Source: Brevundimonas nasdae (GTDB lineage Bacteria; Pseudomonadota; Alphaproteobacteria; Caulobacterales; Caulobacteraceae). From it: DNA of 64,000 bases. The notes under the pieces were generated by a model. The model searched no databases, was not told the DNA's origin, and was given only the letters and a program-made list of their open reading frames with translations. This document shows positions 20,058 through 28,181 of this stretch, piece by piece; position 1 is the first letter of the stretch; the number at the start of each line of letters is the position of its first letter. The stretch lies in contig NZ_JAEPWN010000010.1 in the NCBI RefSeq assembly GCF_016654005.1, positions 62,001-126,000 on the forward strand. Reading direction: 5' to 3'. A program made the position numbers and the translations under genes.

Positions 20058-20086
20058 TTGACTCTGGAGGCGGGGCTGGCCATAAG
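20058..20086 (+). promoter_or_regulatory. Possible sigma-70-type promoter for rpsD
   Basis: TTGACT (20058-20063) and CATAAG (20081-20086) are 17 bases apart, about 130 bases upstream of rpsD. The -35 is good, the -10 is weak. Confidence 0.35.
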
Positions 20087-20212
20087 CGCCGCCTTCCACG
20101 CCTCCCGCTTCGCCGAGGGGCGGGGTTGATGACGGAAGATGCGTGGACCGCCGTTGAGATCGCATTCCCAATCCAGGGGATGCCGGGCCGCATCGAGTGA
20201 AAAGAGAATAGA

Positions 20213-20830
20213 ATGTCCAAGCGCCACAGCGCCAAGTACAAAATCGACCGCGCCATGGGCGAGAACCTGTGGGGCCGCGCCAAGTCGCCGGTCAACAAGC
20301 GTTCTTACGGCCCCGGTCAGCACGGTCAGCGTCGCAAGTCCAAGGTTTCGGACTTCGGTCTGCAACTGAAGGCCAAGCAGAAGCTGAAGGGCTACTACGG
20401 CAACATCACCGAGAAGCAATTCGCCAAGACCTACGAGGAAGCCACCCGTCGCAAGGGCAACACCTCGGAGAACCTGATCGGCCTGCTGGAATCGCGTCTG
20501 GACGCCGTCGTTTATCGCGCCAAGTTCGTCCCGACCGTCTGGGCCGCCCGCCAGTTCGTCAGCCACGGCCACGTGCTGGTCAACGGCAAGAAGGTCGACA
20601 TCGGTTCGTACCGCGTGAAGCCGGAAGACGTCGTCTCCGTGAAGGAAAAGTCGCGCAACATGGCTCTGGTGCTGGAAGCCCAGCAGTCGTCGGAACGTGA
20701 CGTGCCGGACTACCTGGAGCTGTCGGACCGTTCGTTCGCCGTTCGCTACGTCCGCGTTCCGGAACTGTCGGACGTGCCGTACCCGGTGAAGATGGAGCCG
20801 AACCTGGTCGTCGAATACTACGCTTCGTAA
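20213..20830 (+). CDS. rpsD: 30S ribosomal protein S4
   Basis: A 205-residue protein of normal length. The N-terminal region is basic ([20 protein letters not shown]), and the S4 RNA-binding domain is seen in [16 protein letters not shown] and [19 protein letters not shown]4 starts assembly of the 16S rRNA 5' domain and in some bacteria represses its own operon. Here it stands alone with its own terminator, as is common in alphaproteobacteria. The upstream gap of about 280 bases could hold a regulatory leader, but no structure is obvious. Confidence 0.97.
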   Translation: MSKRHSAKYKIDRAMGENLWGRAKSPVNKRSYGPGQHGQRRKSKVSDFGLQLKAKQKLKGYYGNITEKQFAKTYEEATRRKGNTSENLIGLLESRLDAVVYRAKFVPTVWAARQFVSHGHVLVNGKKVDIGSYRVKPEDVVSVKEKSRNMALVLEAQQSSERDVPDYLELSDRSFAVRYVRVPELSDVPYPVKMEPNLVVEYYAS

Positions 20831-20914
20831 TCCACGAAGCGTTCGAAGATCTAAAAAGACAACGGCTTGCACATCGCGATGTGCGCCCGCCGTTCATGAG
20901 TTTGAGTTTGGAGA

Positions 20915-20940
20915 AGGCCCCGGATTCGTTCGGGGCCTTT
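20915..20940 (+). terminator. Rho-independent terminator after rpsD
   Basis: A perfect 9-bp stem (AAGGCCCCG with CGGGGCCTT), an 8-base loop and a following TTTCTGTT, 85 bases after the rpsD stop. Confidence 0.88.
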
Positions 20941-21023
20941 TCTGTTATTTCCTGCTGTTCCCTTATCAGGCGAACAGGCGCATTCTGAGGGTGTTCAGGC
21001 AGATGGGAATGGGAGGCCGCCAG

Positions 21024-21407
21024 GTGAAGCGCGCCGTCATCGGACGTATGGCCTTGGCCGCCGTGACTGCGGCCAGCCTGTCAGGATGCGCCAGCCTCAC
21101 GGCTCAGCCCACGGTGTCGACGGCGGGAATGCCGGGCGAACTGGAAGCCATCCACGCCGCCGCCTTCACCCGTGACCAAGCGGTGTTCTGGGTCAGTTCC
21201 AACGGCTGCACCTCCAAGTCCGACCTGATCCCCATCGTCAGCATCCAGGGCGGAAACGCCGTCATCACCCTGCGCCGGATCGACGAGGACAAGTGCCACC
21301 AGAAGCTGGCCGAGGGGGTGCAGGTGAAGTGGTCGTTCGAGGAGCTGGGCCTGCAGCCCGGTTCGCCGGTCAGCGTCAACAATCCCTATCAACTGCCCCA
21401 GACCTGA
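21024..21407 (+). CDS. Small lipoprotein, paralogue of the one at 24156
   Basis: A 127-residue lipoprotein precursor with lipobox ASLSGC. Its mature domain of about 90 residues shares a clear pattern with the gene at 24156: VSSNGCT, then T-x-RRI-x-ED-x-C, then a Trp and LG-x-x-x-GSPV-x-x-NP. The two conserved cysteines may form a disulfide in the periplasm. GTG 21024 is preferred because GGGAGG lies at 21011-21016; a frame from 20991 is also open. The family is not one I can name. It lies directly upstream of the MHYT-GGDEF-EAL gene. Confidence 0.75.
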   Translation: MKRAVIGRMALAAVTAASLSGCASLTAQPTVSTAGMPGELEAIHAAAFTRDQAVFWVSSNGCTSKSDLIPIVSIQGGNAVITLRRIDEDKCHQKLAEGVQVKWSFEELGLQPGSPVSVNNPYQLPQT

Positions 21408-21535
21408 CGCTTTAAAACTTGGCGTTCGACGGGCGCGCTCTGGATTTAAGGGTCTGTTAGGCCTGTTCAGTGGGTGATTCATAAGGTCCCATCATTAAAG
21501 AGCGAGGCTATTCTTCGAATTTGCCTGGTTCTCTG

Positions 21536-23926
21536 ATGCGTTTCTTCTCCTGCCTGGTTGAAGATCATAACCTCTGGTTGGTCTTTATCGCGGCTATTCT
21601 CTGTCTTCTTGGATCTCTAGTTGCAACGCGACTATTCCAGAAGTTGCGTTTCGCCGAAAAGGGCGGGCGTCTGGCCTGGGCCTTCATGGGAGCCATCGCC
21701 ACCGGAGCGACCATCTGGTGCACCCATTTCGTGGCCATGATCGCCTATCAGCCGGGCGTGGACGTCACCTATGAACCCGGTCTGACCGGCGTGTCCCTGG
21801 GCATCGCCATCTGCGGAAGCGCCCTGGCCCTGTGGTTCGGGTCGCGCCAGATGCGGTTCGCGGCGCCCATTGGCGGCGTGCTGTTCGGCCTGGCGGTCAC
21901 CCTGATGCACTATATCGGCATGAAGGCCTTTGCGGCCGAGGCCGTGATCCACTGGTCGCCCGAATATGTGGCGGCCTCGATCATCGGCGCGGTGGTCTTC
22001 GGCGGCCTGGCGTTCGAGGTTGCGCGCCGGGCGGGCCGCAGCGGGTCGACCCGGCCCGCCGCCCTGTTGATGGTGGGCGGGATCGTGACCCTGCACTTCA
22101 CCGGCATGGCGGCCATGATCGTCATCCCCTTCGCCCCCAATGTCGGCGACATCACCGGACAGGAAGCCAATCTGGTCATGGCCTTCGCCGTGGCGGGTGT
22201 CGGTCTTCTGGTGCTGGGCACGGGCGTCTCCAGCCATGCTCTGGACCTGCAGTCGCGCGCCCAGGCCCGCCAGCGTCTGGCCCATCTGGTCGAGGGCAGC
22301 GTGGACGGCATGGTGGTGGAGCAGGGCGGGGTCATCCTGGCCGCCAACGCCGCCTTCGCCGATCTGGTCGGCGCCGACCATGAGGCGCTGATCGGCGGCG
22401 ATCTGTCCAAATGGCTGCCGGAGCGCAACCAGCTGGGCGTGGGCGTCCTGACGCAGTCGGCGCTGCATCTGGACGAGGGGCGTCTGGTGCCGGTCGAGGT
22501 CGCCGTGCGTCGCGACGGCGGCGAAGCCAACACCGCGCCCCTGATGATCTACGCCGTGCGCGACCTGCGCGCGCGTCTGGCCCAGGAGCGCCGCATCGCC
22601 CACCTGGCGCGCAACGACAGCCTAACGGGATTGCCGAACCGCACCTCCTTCCTTGAACTGCTGACCAAACAGACCGCCGATGCAGGCGTGGCGCACAAGG
22701 TGGCCCTGCTGGCCATCGACCTGGACCGCTTCAAGGAGGTCAACGACATTCACGGCCACGCCGCCGGGGACCAGCTTCTGGTGCGCATCGGCGAGCGGAT
22801 GAAGGCCTGCCTCAAGCCTGGCGAGTTCATCGCCCGTCTGGGCGGGGACGAGTTCGTCGCCGTCATGCAGATCACCCAGCGCGAGGACGCCCTGGGGCTG
22901 GCCGACCGACTGCGCGTGGCCATCACCGAGCCGGTCGATCTGGGCCATGCCGATGTGATGTGCGGCGCCAGCGTGGGCATCGCCATATGGCCCGATGATG
23001 CGACAGAGCCGTCGGCCCTGATCAATGACGCCGACCTGGCCATGTACCGGGCCAAGGCGTCGCTGACGACGGATGTCTGCTTCTACGAAGAAGAAATGGA
23101 CAAGGCCGTGCGCGAGCGCCGCCGCCTGGTCCAGCAACTGCGCGAGGCGCTGGACCAGGATCAGTTCAGCCTGAACTGGCAGGTGCAGGCCTCGGCCGAA
23201 ACGGGCGAGGTCACGGGCTACGAGGTGCTGCTGCGCTGGATCCAGCCGGACGGGACATTCGTGTCGCCGGCCGAGTTCATCCCGCTGGCCGAGGAAAGCG
23301 GCCTGATCCTGCCGATCGGGGAGTGGGTGCTGCGCAAGGCCTGCGCCGAGGCCGCCCTGTGGGAGGCGCCGTACAAGATCGCCGTCAACCTGTCGCCGAT
23401 CCAGCTGGGCCACGTGGACCTGCCGCGTCTGGTGCATCAGATCCTGATGGAGACGGGGCTAGCGCCGCACCGTCTGGAGCTGGAGATCACCGAGACAGCC
23501 ATGATCGCCGACCTGGACCGCACGACCCACATCCTGCGCCAGTTGAAGCTGCTGGGCGTCTCCATCGCCATGGACGACTTCGGCACCGGCTATTCATCGC
23601 TGTCGACGCTGCGGGCCTTCCCGTTCGACAAGATCAAGCTGGACCGCTCTTTCATGTCGGAGCTGGACGGCGGGCCTCAGTCGGCCGCCATCATCCGCGC
23701 CGTGCTGGCCCTGGGCGAAAGCCTGGACATTCCGGTGCTGGCCGAAGGGGTCGAGACGCTGGAGCAGCTCAGCTTCCTGCGTGATCAGGGCTGTGACGAG
23801 GTCCAGGGCTATCTGCTGGGACGGCCCAAGCCAGTCGCCGACAGCCAGCTTCAGGATGAGGCCCTGACCATGTGGAATGGCGAAAAGATCGTGTTCATCG
23901 CTGAGGCGGCGTCAGAGGCTGCCTGA
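21536..23926 (+). CDS. MHYT-PAS-GGDEF-EAL cyclic-di-GMP signalling protein
   Basis: About 796 residues. An N-terminal MHYT membrane sensor of seven spans has the three signature motifs (CTHFVAM, MHYIGM, LHFTGM), thought to bind copper and sense a gas such as oxygen. A PAS-like region (about 245-355) follows, then a GGDEF domain with intact RLGGDEF, and an EAL domain. The EAL domain keeps the catalytic set: the Glu of YEVLLRW, NLSPIQL, EITETAM, DDFGTGYSS, the Lys of FDKIKLD, and EGVET. KPGE stands where an RxxD inhibitory site would be, so product inhibition looks absent. Both synthesis and hydrolysis of c-di-GMP are possible. TTG 21521 is an alternative start; neither has a strong ribosome binding site. 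Confidence 0.92.
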   Translation: MRFFSCLVEDHNLWLVFIAAILCLLGSLVATRLFQKLRFAEKGGRLAWAFMGAIATGATIWCTHFVAMIAYQPGVDVTYEPGLTGVSLGIAICGSALALWFGSRQMRFAAPIGGVLFGLAVTLMHYIGMKAFAAEAVIHWSPEYVAASIIGAVVFGGLAFEVARRAGRSGSTRPAALLMVGGIVTLHFTGMAAMIVIPFAPNVGDITGQEANLVMAFAVAGVGLLVLGTGVSSHALDLQSRAQARQRLAHLVEGSVDGMVVEQGGVILAANAAFADLVGADHEALIGGDLSKWLPERNQLGVGVLTQSALHLDEGRLVPVEVAVRRDGGEANTAPLMIYAVRDLRARLAQERRIAHLARNDSLTGLPNRTSFLELLTKQTADAGVAHKVALLAIDLDRFKEVNDIHGHAAGDQLLVRIGERMKACLKPGEFIARLGGDEFVAVMQITQREDALGLADRLRVAITEPVDLGHADVMCGASVGIAIWPDDATEPSALINDADLAMYRAKASLTTDVCFYEEEMDKAVRERRRLVQQLREALDQDQFSLNWQVQASAETGEVTGYEVLLRWIQPDGTFVSPAEFIPLAEESGLILPIGEWVLRKACAEAALWEAPYKIAVNLSPIQLGHVDLPRLVHQILMETGLAPHRLELEITETAMIADLDRTTHILRQLKLLGVSIAMDDFGTGYSSLSTLRAFPFDKIKLDRSFMSELDGGPQSAAIIRAVLALGESLDIPVLAEGVETLEQLSFLRDQGCDEVQGYLLGRPKPVADSQLQDEALTMWNGEKIVFIAEAASEAA

Positions 23927-24039
23927 CGGTGCCGTCCGCCCCGGACCTGTCATTTTGTTCACCTGCCTTGCTGATTTTTCACGTGTGCGGCGCGCAAAGG
24001 CAGGTCAGTAAGGGGCAAGCTCTTTAGGGGATCACACCA

Positions 24040-24156
24040 ATGCTTCGTCTCGCTCTCGCTCTCGCCATCGCCGCGCCGCTGCTGTCGGGCTGCATCATCA
24101 TCTCGACCGAAAAGCCGACGACGCGCGTCGTGACGTCCTCCACCGAGGCCAAGTGA
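24040..24156 (+). CDS. Very small lipoprotein, 38 aa
   Basis: ATG 24040 is preceded by AGGGG at nine bases and opens a 38-codon frame. It encodes a complete lipoprotein signal (MLRLALALAIAAPLLSGC) and only about 21 mature residues, rich in Thr and Ser (TEKPTTRVVTSSTEAK). Cys18 would be the lipidated residue. It resembles the tiny membrane-anchored lipoproteins often missed by gene finders. Its TGA overlaps the start of the next lipoprotein gene (TGATG), suggesting coupling. Function unknown. Confidence 0.7.
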   Translation: MLRLALALAIAAPLLSGCIIISTEKPTTRVVTSSTEAK

Positions 24157-24177
24157 TGCGCGGCCAAGTGATGCGCG
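24148..24177. repeat. 15-bp tandem duplication spanning a start codon
   Basis: GCCAAGTGATGCGCG occurs twice in direct succession (24148-24162 and 24163-24177). The first copy holds the stop of the 38-residue lipoprotein and the first ATG of the next gene; the second copy holds a second in-frame ATG. The duplication adds five residues before the signal peptide. Confidence 0.85.
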
Positions 24178-24551
24178 GTTTGAAGGTTCTGGCGCTGGCG
24201 GGTCTGCTGGCGCCGGCCCTGTCGGCCTGCGTCATCTATGACAGCACGGCCAGCGACAATGTCCGGGTCAATGTCACGCGCAATGACGCTCCGGCCGCAG
24301 AAACCATTCGCGGCGCCCGGATTGATGATGGTGCCCTGGTCGTTCTGGTCTCGTCCAACGGCTGCACCACCCAGGCGGACTTCGAGGTTTCGGTCGCTGA
24401 CAACCGTCAGGCCGAGGTCACAGTGCGCCGGATCAAGGAAGACATCTGCCGCTCGCTGGTCGCGGTTCCCGACGTGGAGCTGCGCTGGACCTATGCGGAC
24501 CTGGGCATCGAGGCGGGCAGCCCGGTGCGGATCATCAATCCGCTGAAGTAG
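24156..24551 (+). CDS. Small lipoprotein, paralogue of the one at 21024
   Basis: A 131-residue precursor with lipobox ALSAC. The mature part shares VSSNGCT, VRRIKEDIC, a Trp and LG-x-x-AGSPV-x-IINP with the lipoprotein on the other side of the c-di-GMP gene. Starts at ATG 24156 or 24171 are both possible because of the 15-bp duplication; the first overlaps the preceding stop. The last 17 bases overlap the end of the convergent thioesterase gene. The domain family is unnamed as far as I can tell; a periplasmic-facing role is inferred from the lipobox. Confidence 0.78.
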   Translation: MRGQVMRGLKVLALAGLLAPALSACVIYDSTASDNVRVNVTRNDAPAAETIRGARIDDGALVVLVSSNGCTTQADFEVSVADNRQAEVTVRRIKEDICRSLVAVPDVELRWTYADLGIEAGSPVRIINPLK

Positions 24552-24972
24552 CCTCGAACACCGTCAGCATCGACGGCGGTATGCGCTGCGGCCTCAGGGT
24601 CGCAGCGTCCACCAGCACCCATTCGGTGACGCCCTGGGCGCAGACCTTGCCCTCGGCGTTCTCGATGCGGACATAGCGGTTGAAGCGCGGACCGTGCGGT
24701 TCGCCAACCCAGGTGCGGGCGACAACGCCCGTCGCGTTCGGCTCGATCCCGCGCAGATAGTCGATCTCATGCCGGGTCGCGACCCACGACCATTTCGCGC
24801 GGTCTTCCTCGGAAAACCGCGCGTTCCAGTGCGCCGTGCCGGCGTCCTGCAGCCAGCCGACATAGACCACGTTGTTCACATGGCCGTTGGCGTCGATATG
24901 CTCGGGCAGAACCTCAAGCGGCAGGACGAAGATCTCGCGGTCTTCGCGCGGGGTCAGGGTCGCGCGCGCCAT
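24535..24972 (-). CDS. Acyl-CoA thioesterase, hotdog fold (YbgC/FadM-like)
   Basis: A 145-residue single hotdog-domain protein. HIDANGHVNNVVYVGWLQDA holds the Asp and the helix that form the active site of 4-hydroxybenzoyl-CoA thioesterase-like enzymes. The family hydrolyses short to medium acyl-CoA; the exact substrate is not clear. Its ATG overlaps the stop of grxD (ATGA), so it is co-translated as the last gene of the bolA-AKR-grxD run. Confidence 0.85.
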   Translation of the reverse strand: MARATLTPREDREIFVLPLEVLPEHIDANGHVNNVVYVGWLQDAGTAHWNARFSEEDRAKWSWVATRHEIDYLRGIEPNATGVVARTWVGEPHGPRFNRYVRIENAEGKVCAQGVTEWVLVDAATLRPQRIPPSMLTVFEATSAD

Positions 24973-25325
24973 CAGGCCTCGCCCAGAGCCACGCCCTTCT
25001 CGACCATCAGGGCCTGAAGCTCGCCAGCTTGGAACATCTCGCGCACGATGTCGGAGCCGCCGACGAACTCGCCCTTTACATAGAGCTGCGGAATGGTGGG
25101 CCAGTCGGTGAAGCTCTTGATGCCTTCGCGCAGGCTTTCGTCCTGCAGCACGTCCACGCCGACGAACGACGCGCCGACATGGTCCAGAATCTGAACCGCC
25201 AGGGAGGAGAAGCCACAGCGCGGCTGGTCCGGGGTGCCCTTCATGAACAGCACCACGTCGTGCTGGGCGACGGTGTCGGCGATGAAGGCGTGGACGGGGT
25301 CTGCGGCTTGAACGGTGTCGGTCAC
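24972..25325 (-). CDS. grxD: Monothiol glutaredoxin, Grx4/GrxD type
   Basis: A 117-residue protein with the monothiol active site CGFSS, the preceding KGTPDQPR loop and the cis-Pro/glutathione site WPTIPQLYVKGEFVGG, all standard for Grx4. It binds a [2Fe-2S] cluster between two subunits or with BolA and delivers or senses Fe-S clusters in the cytoplasm. A BolA gene lies two genes upstream on the same strand, with an aldo/keto reductase-like gene between them. Confidence 0.95.
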   Translation of the reverse strand: MTDTVQAADPVHAFIADTVAQHDVVLFMKGTPDQPRCGFSSLAVQILDHVGASFVGVDVLQDESLREGIKSFTDWPTIPQLYVKGEFVGGSDIVREMFQAGELQALMVEKGVALGEA

Positions 25326-25427
25326 GGATATTGGCCTTTCGTGAAGCCCGTCAGCTAGGGAGGCGAAGGCTCCGGGTCAAGCGCTGCGCGGCGTCGCGTC
25401 GCGCGTCCTGACCCTAACGTGATGGGT

Positions 25428-26330
25428 TCAGGCGGCGTTGGGCTGGACCCCGGCCATCTCGATCTGGGCGGCCAGGCCCGGCGGCATGTCGCGTTCGGGC
25501 GTCTCGGCCAGGGTTTTCAGCCGGTCCTTGTCCTTGGCGCGGACGATGACGCTGGCGATCGACGGATCGATCAGGGCGTAGGTCAGGCTGATCGTCTCAG
25601 CCGTCCATTTCGGCGTGTTGTAGAGGAAATGATAGGGATCGGCGGTCCCCTTCACGCGCGGCTCCGCCCCTATGCCGAAGAAGCCGCGCTTGCGGGGCGG
25701 GGCCTTGGAGATGTCGCGATCCGGCGCGCGGCGGTCGCGGAAATAGTCATAGACGAAGATCGCCATGTCCTGTTCGCGCGCGGCGCGGACGCGGTTGCGG
25801 ATCTTCCAGTCCGAATGGATGTTGTAGGGCGTCATCAGCACGTCGAAGGCGCCGGTCGAGACATAGGCGTCCATCACCTCGCCTTCGCCCGCCACGCCGA
25901 GCAGCTTGATGCGTCCGGTCGCGCGCAGGCCCTTCAACGCCGTCAGGGACGACTGCTGCAGCTCGTGCTCGCCCGGCTCCTGCAGCACGGCGACGTCGAT
26001 CCAGCCCAGGCCCGAGAAATGCAGAACCTGGTCGATGGCGTCGGTCATGCCCTCGGCGGAGAAGTCGCGGGGCGCATTCCTGCCTTCGCCCGCGCCCAGG
26101 TTCAGGCTGACGCAGACCAGGTCGCGGTTGACGTGGGACAGGGCCTCGCCCAGCACCTCGGCGGTGACGGGGTCGGGCGCGTCCAGCCGGTAGGAGTTGA
26201 TGCCCGCCTCCAGAGCCGAATAGAGCAGGTCCAGCGTAGCGCCGCGTCCCCCCGACAGGGTGTCCGTGCCGATGGAGAAGGTCAGGTTCGAAACTGCGGC
26301 GCCCGCTGCGCCGAACGGACGATAACGCAT
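25428..26330 (-). CDS. Aldo/keto reductase-fold protein, catalytic residues apparently lost
   Basis: A 300-residue protein with the beginning MRYRPFGAAGAAVSNLTF and the repeated strand-helix pattern of the aldo/keto reductase barrel. Where active members have a DTA-x-x-YG segment with the catalytic Asp and Tyr, this one reads INSYRLDAPDP. Where the catalytic His normally ends strand 4, it reads DVAVLQEPGE. The end (ASVIVRAKDKDRLKTL) resembles the usual NADP-binding SVIVGARN region. It may therefore be a binding or regulatory protein rather than a reductase. It is four bases downstream of bolA and about 100 bases upstream of grxD. Confidence 0.78.
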   Translation of the reverse strand: MRYRPFGAAGAAVSNLTFSIGTDTLSGGRGATLDLLYSALEAGINSYRLDAPDPVTAEVLGEALSHVNRDLVCVSLNLGAGEGRNAPRDFSAEGMTDAIDQVLHFSGLGWIDVAVLQEPGEHELQQSSLTALKGLRATGRIKLLGVAGEGEVMDAYVSTGAFDVLMTPYNIHSDWKIRNRVRAAREQDMAIFVYDYFRDRRAPDRDISKAPPRKRGFFGIGAEPRVKGTADPYHFLYNTPKWTAETISLTYALIDPSIASVIVRAKDKDRLKTLAETPERDMPPGLAAQIEMAGVQPNAA

Positions 26331-26333
26331 GGA

Positions 26334-26582
26334 TCAGGTTCCCTGGGCCGTCTGTGGGGCGGAGGTCTCCAGCGCCAGGGCGTGCAGTTCGCCGCCCATC
26401 TGGCCCTTCAGGGCCGCATAGACCAGTTGGTGCTGCTTCACGCGCGACAGGCCCGCAAAGGCGCCGGAAACGATGCGCGCGCGATAGTGGTCGCCGTCTC
26501 CGGCCAGATCCTCGATGGTGATCTCTGCGTCAGGGAAGGCGTCGACCAGATGCTGGCGCAGGGTTTCGACGGGCATGGGCAT
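26334..26582 (-). CDS. BolA-family protein
   Basis: An 82-residue BolA-fold protein. The helix-turn-helix-like region is seen in LVDAFPDAEITIEDLAGDGDHYRARIVS, followed by SRVKQHQLVYAALKGQMGGELHALAL, including the conserved His of the Fe-S site in LHALAL. BolA proteins form heterodimers with monothiol glutaredoxin and help traffic or sense Fe-S clusters; GrxD is encoded in the same run. The size and His pattern fit the BolA2/IbaG branch more than long BolA1. Confidence 0.92.
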   Translation of the reverse strand: MPMPVETLRQHLVDAFPDAEITIEDLAGDGDHYRARIVSGAFAGLSRVKQHQLVYAALKGQMGGELHALALETSAPQTAQGT

Positions 26583-26640
26583 GGGAAGGCACTCGTGAGA
26601 CGTTCACCCTGCAACCTGCCTCATAAACCTTAATGGCTGA

Positions 26641-27165
26641 CTACGCGGCTATGCTGGGCCGTTCGAACAGCCGCACCAGATGGTCGTTGTAGGTCGTCTC
26701 GGCATAGGGCCGATAGCCGACGCGGGCGGCCAGTTTCAGCGAGGGCAGGTTGTCGGGCGCGATCATGCAGACGGTGCGCGCGGCGCCCAGGGTCCGGTCG
26801 GCCCAGGCCAGGGCGGCGGTCAGGGCCTCTGCGGCGTAACCCCGGCCCTGATAGGCCGGATCGACGCCCCAGCCCAGTTCGGGCGCATCGAAGGCGGGCG
26901 TCATCTCGCGCCGGTAGTTCAGCACTCCCACGCTGCCCAGATAGGCGCCGCCGTGCTTCAATCGGATCGACCAGTTGCCGTGGCCCAGCGCGGTCCAGTG
27001 CCCCAGGTCGCGCAACAGGCGGAACCAGACCTCTTCATCCGACAGGGCGCGGCCCATGATGAACTGGGTGAAGTCCAGTTTCTTCCAAAGGGCGGCGATT
27101 TCGGTGAAGTCATCGACCCCGGCGGGGGTCAGGACCAGCCGTTCCGTGCTCAGCGTCGTCGTCAC
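26641..27165 (-). CDS. GNAT-family N-acetyltransferase (RimJ/RimL-like)
   Basis: A 174-residue acetyltransferase. It starts TTTLSTERLVLTPA, has the acetyl-CoA pyrophosphate-binding loop DPAYQGRGYAAEAL and ends in a typical RVGYRPYAET strand. This is the Acetyltransf_3 group, whose members acetylate ribosomal protein N-termini, small amines or other acceptors; the substrate is not known. It overlaps radC by four bases (ATGA), so the two are translated together. Confidence 0.88.
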   Translation of the reverse strand: MTTTLSTERLVLTPAGVDDFTEIAALWKKLDFTQFIMGRALSDEEVWFRLLRDLGHWTALGHGNWSIRLKHGGAYLGSVGVLNYRREMTPAFDAPELGWGVDPAYQGRGYAAEALTAALAWADRTLGAARTVCMIAPDNLPSLKLAARVGYRPYAETTYNDHLVRLFERPSIAA

Positions 27166-27887
27166 ATCAGTCCCAGTTGCTTCAGGCTGGCCACGCCGTC
27201 GCGGCCGACGACCAGATGGTCATGCACCTCGACGTTAAGGGCGCGGCCCGCCAGCACAACCTGTTTCGTCATCTCGACATCGGCCCGGCTGGGCGTCGGG
27301 TCGCCGGACGGATGGTTGTGGACCAGGATCAGGGCGCTGGACGACAGCTCCAGCGCGCGGCGCACCACTTCGCGGGGATAGACGGGGGCGTGATCGACGG
27401 TGCCGCGGTTCTGCACCTCGTCCAGGATCAGCTGGTTCTTCTTGTCCAGATACAGCACCCGGAATTGCTCGCGCGGTTCGTGCTGAAGGGCGACCCGCAC
27501 ATAGGCCAGAAGCGCCGACCAGGACGAGATGACGGGGCGTTTGGCGGTCGGTTCGCGAGCGATCCGGCGCGTCACGTCGAAGATCAGCTGCAGGTCCAGC
27601 GCCACCGCCCGCGTCGCCTTGCCCGGCGCATAGCCCAGCGACCGCGCCACGCTGTCCTCGACCGCCTCATGACTGGCCGCGCCTATTCCCTCCAGCCCGC
27701 CGAACCGCGCCAGCAGGTCCTTGGCCAGCGGCTTGGTGTCCTTGTATGGCACGCTGCGAAACAGCAGCAGCTCCAGCAGTTCATAGTCGGGCAGGGCGCC
27801 TAGTCCCCCCTTGGCCGCCCGCTCGCGCAGCCGGTCGCGGTGGCCGCTGTGGCGCGGCGGGGTCTTGGCGGGAAGTTCGTCGGTCAT
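27162..27887 (-). CDS. RadC-family JAB-domain protein
   Basis: A 241-residue protein from ATG 27887. An N-terminal helix-hairpin-helix part (GALPDYELLELLLF, LLARFGGLEGIG) is followed by a JAB/MPN metalloprotease-like domain with the JAMM zinc motif HNHPSGDPTPSRAD. The family was named for a supposed DNA repair role that later work did not support; its true activity is unknown. The frame is open upstream to 27971, but that extension is Arg-rich and unlike the family. Confidence 0.9.
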   Translation of the reverse strand: MTDELPAKTPPRHSGHRDRLRERAAKGGLGALPDYELLELLLFRSVPYKDTKPLAKDLLARFGGLEGIGAASHEAVEDSVARSLGYAPGKATRAVALDLQLIFDVTRRIAREPTAKRPVISSWSALLAYVRVALQHEPREQFRVLYLDKKNQLILDEVQNRGTVDHAPVYPREVVRRALELSSSALILVHNHPSGDPTPSRADVEMTKQVVLAGRALNVEVHDHLVVGRDGVASLKQLGLM

Positions 27888-28015
27888 GCGCCGGCAGGAT
27901 CGGTCGATCCGGGGGCGGGCGCAAGCACGGCGTGTGCGGACGTCAACTCTTTCGCCGTCCCGCGGTCTCACTACGTTCGTCGGGGGAAGACGTGTGTGGC
28001 GGCGTTCAGCCTGAC

Positions 28016-28144
28016 CGTCATTCCGGGGCTGAGCGAAGCGAAGAACCCGGAACCCAGGGCCACAATCACGACCCTGGCCGCATTCAACACCGGATGCACG
28101 CCTCCTGGGTTCCGGGTTCGTCCTTCGGACGCCCCGGAATGACG
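28016..28144. repeat. Full element of the dispersed CGTCATTCCGGGG family
   Basis: Terminal inverted repeats CGTCATTCCGGGG and CCCCGGAATGACG bound a 129-base element. One arm is the GCTGAGCGAAGCGAAGAA type, the other the GCGTCCGAAGGACGAA type; both run into AACCCGG and CCCAGG. The middle is unrelated to other copies. It lies downstream of map and upstream of radC. Confidence 0.9.
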
Positions 28145-28181
28145 AGCCGGGAGGAAGGTCCGGTATCGATCAGACCTGGAG

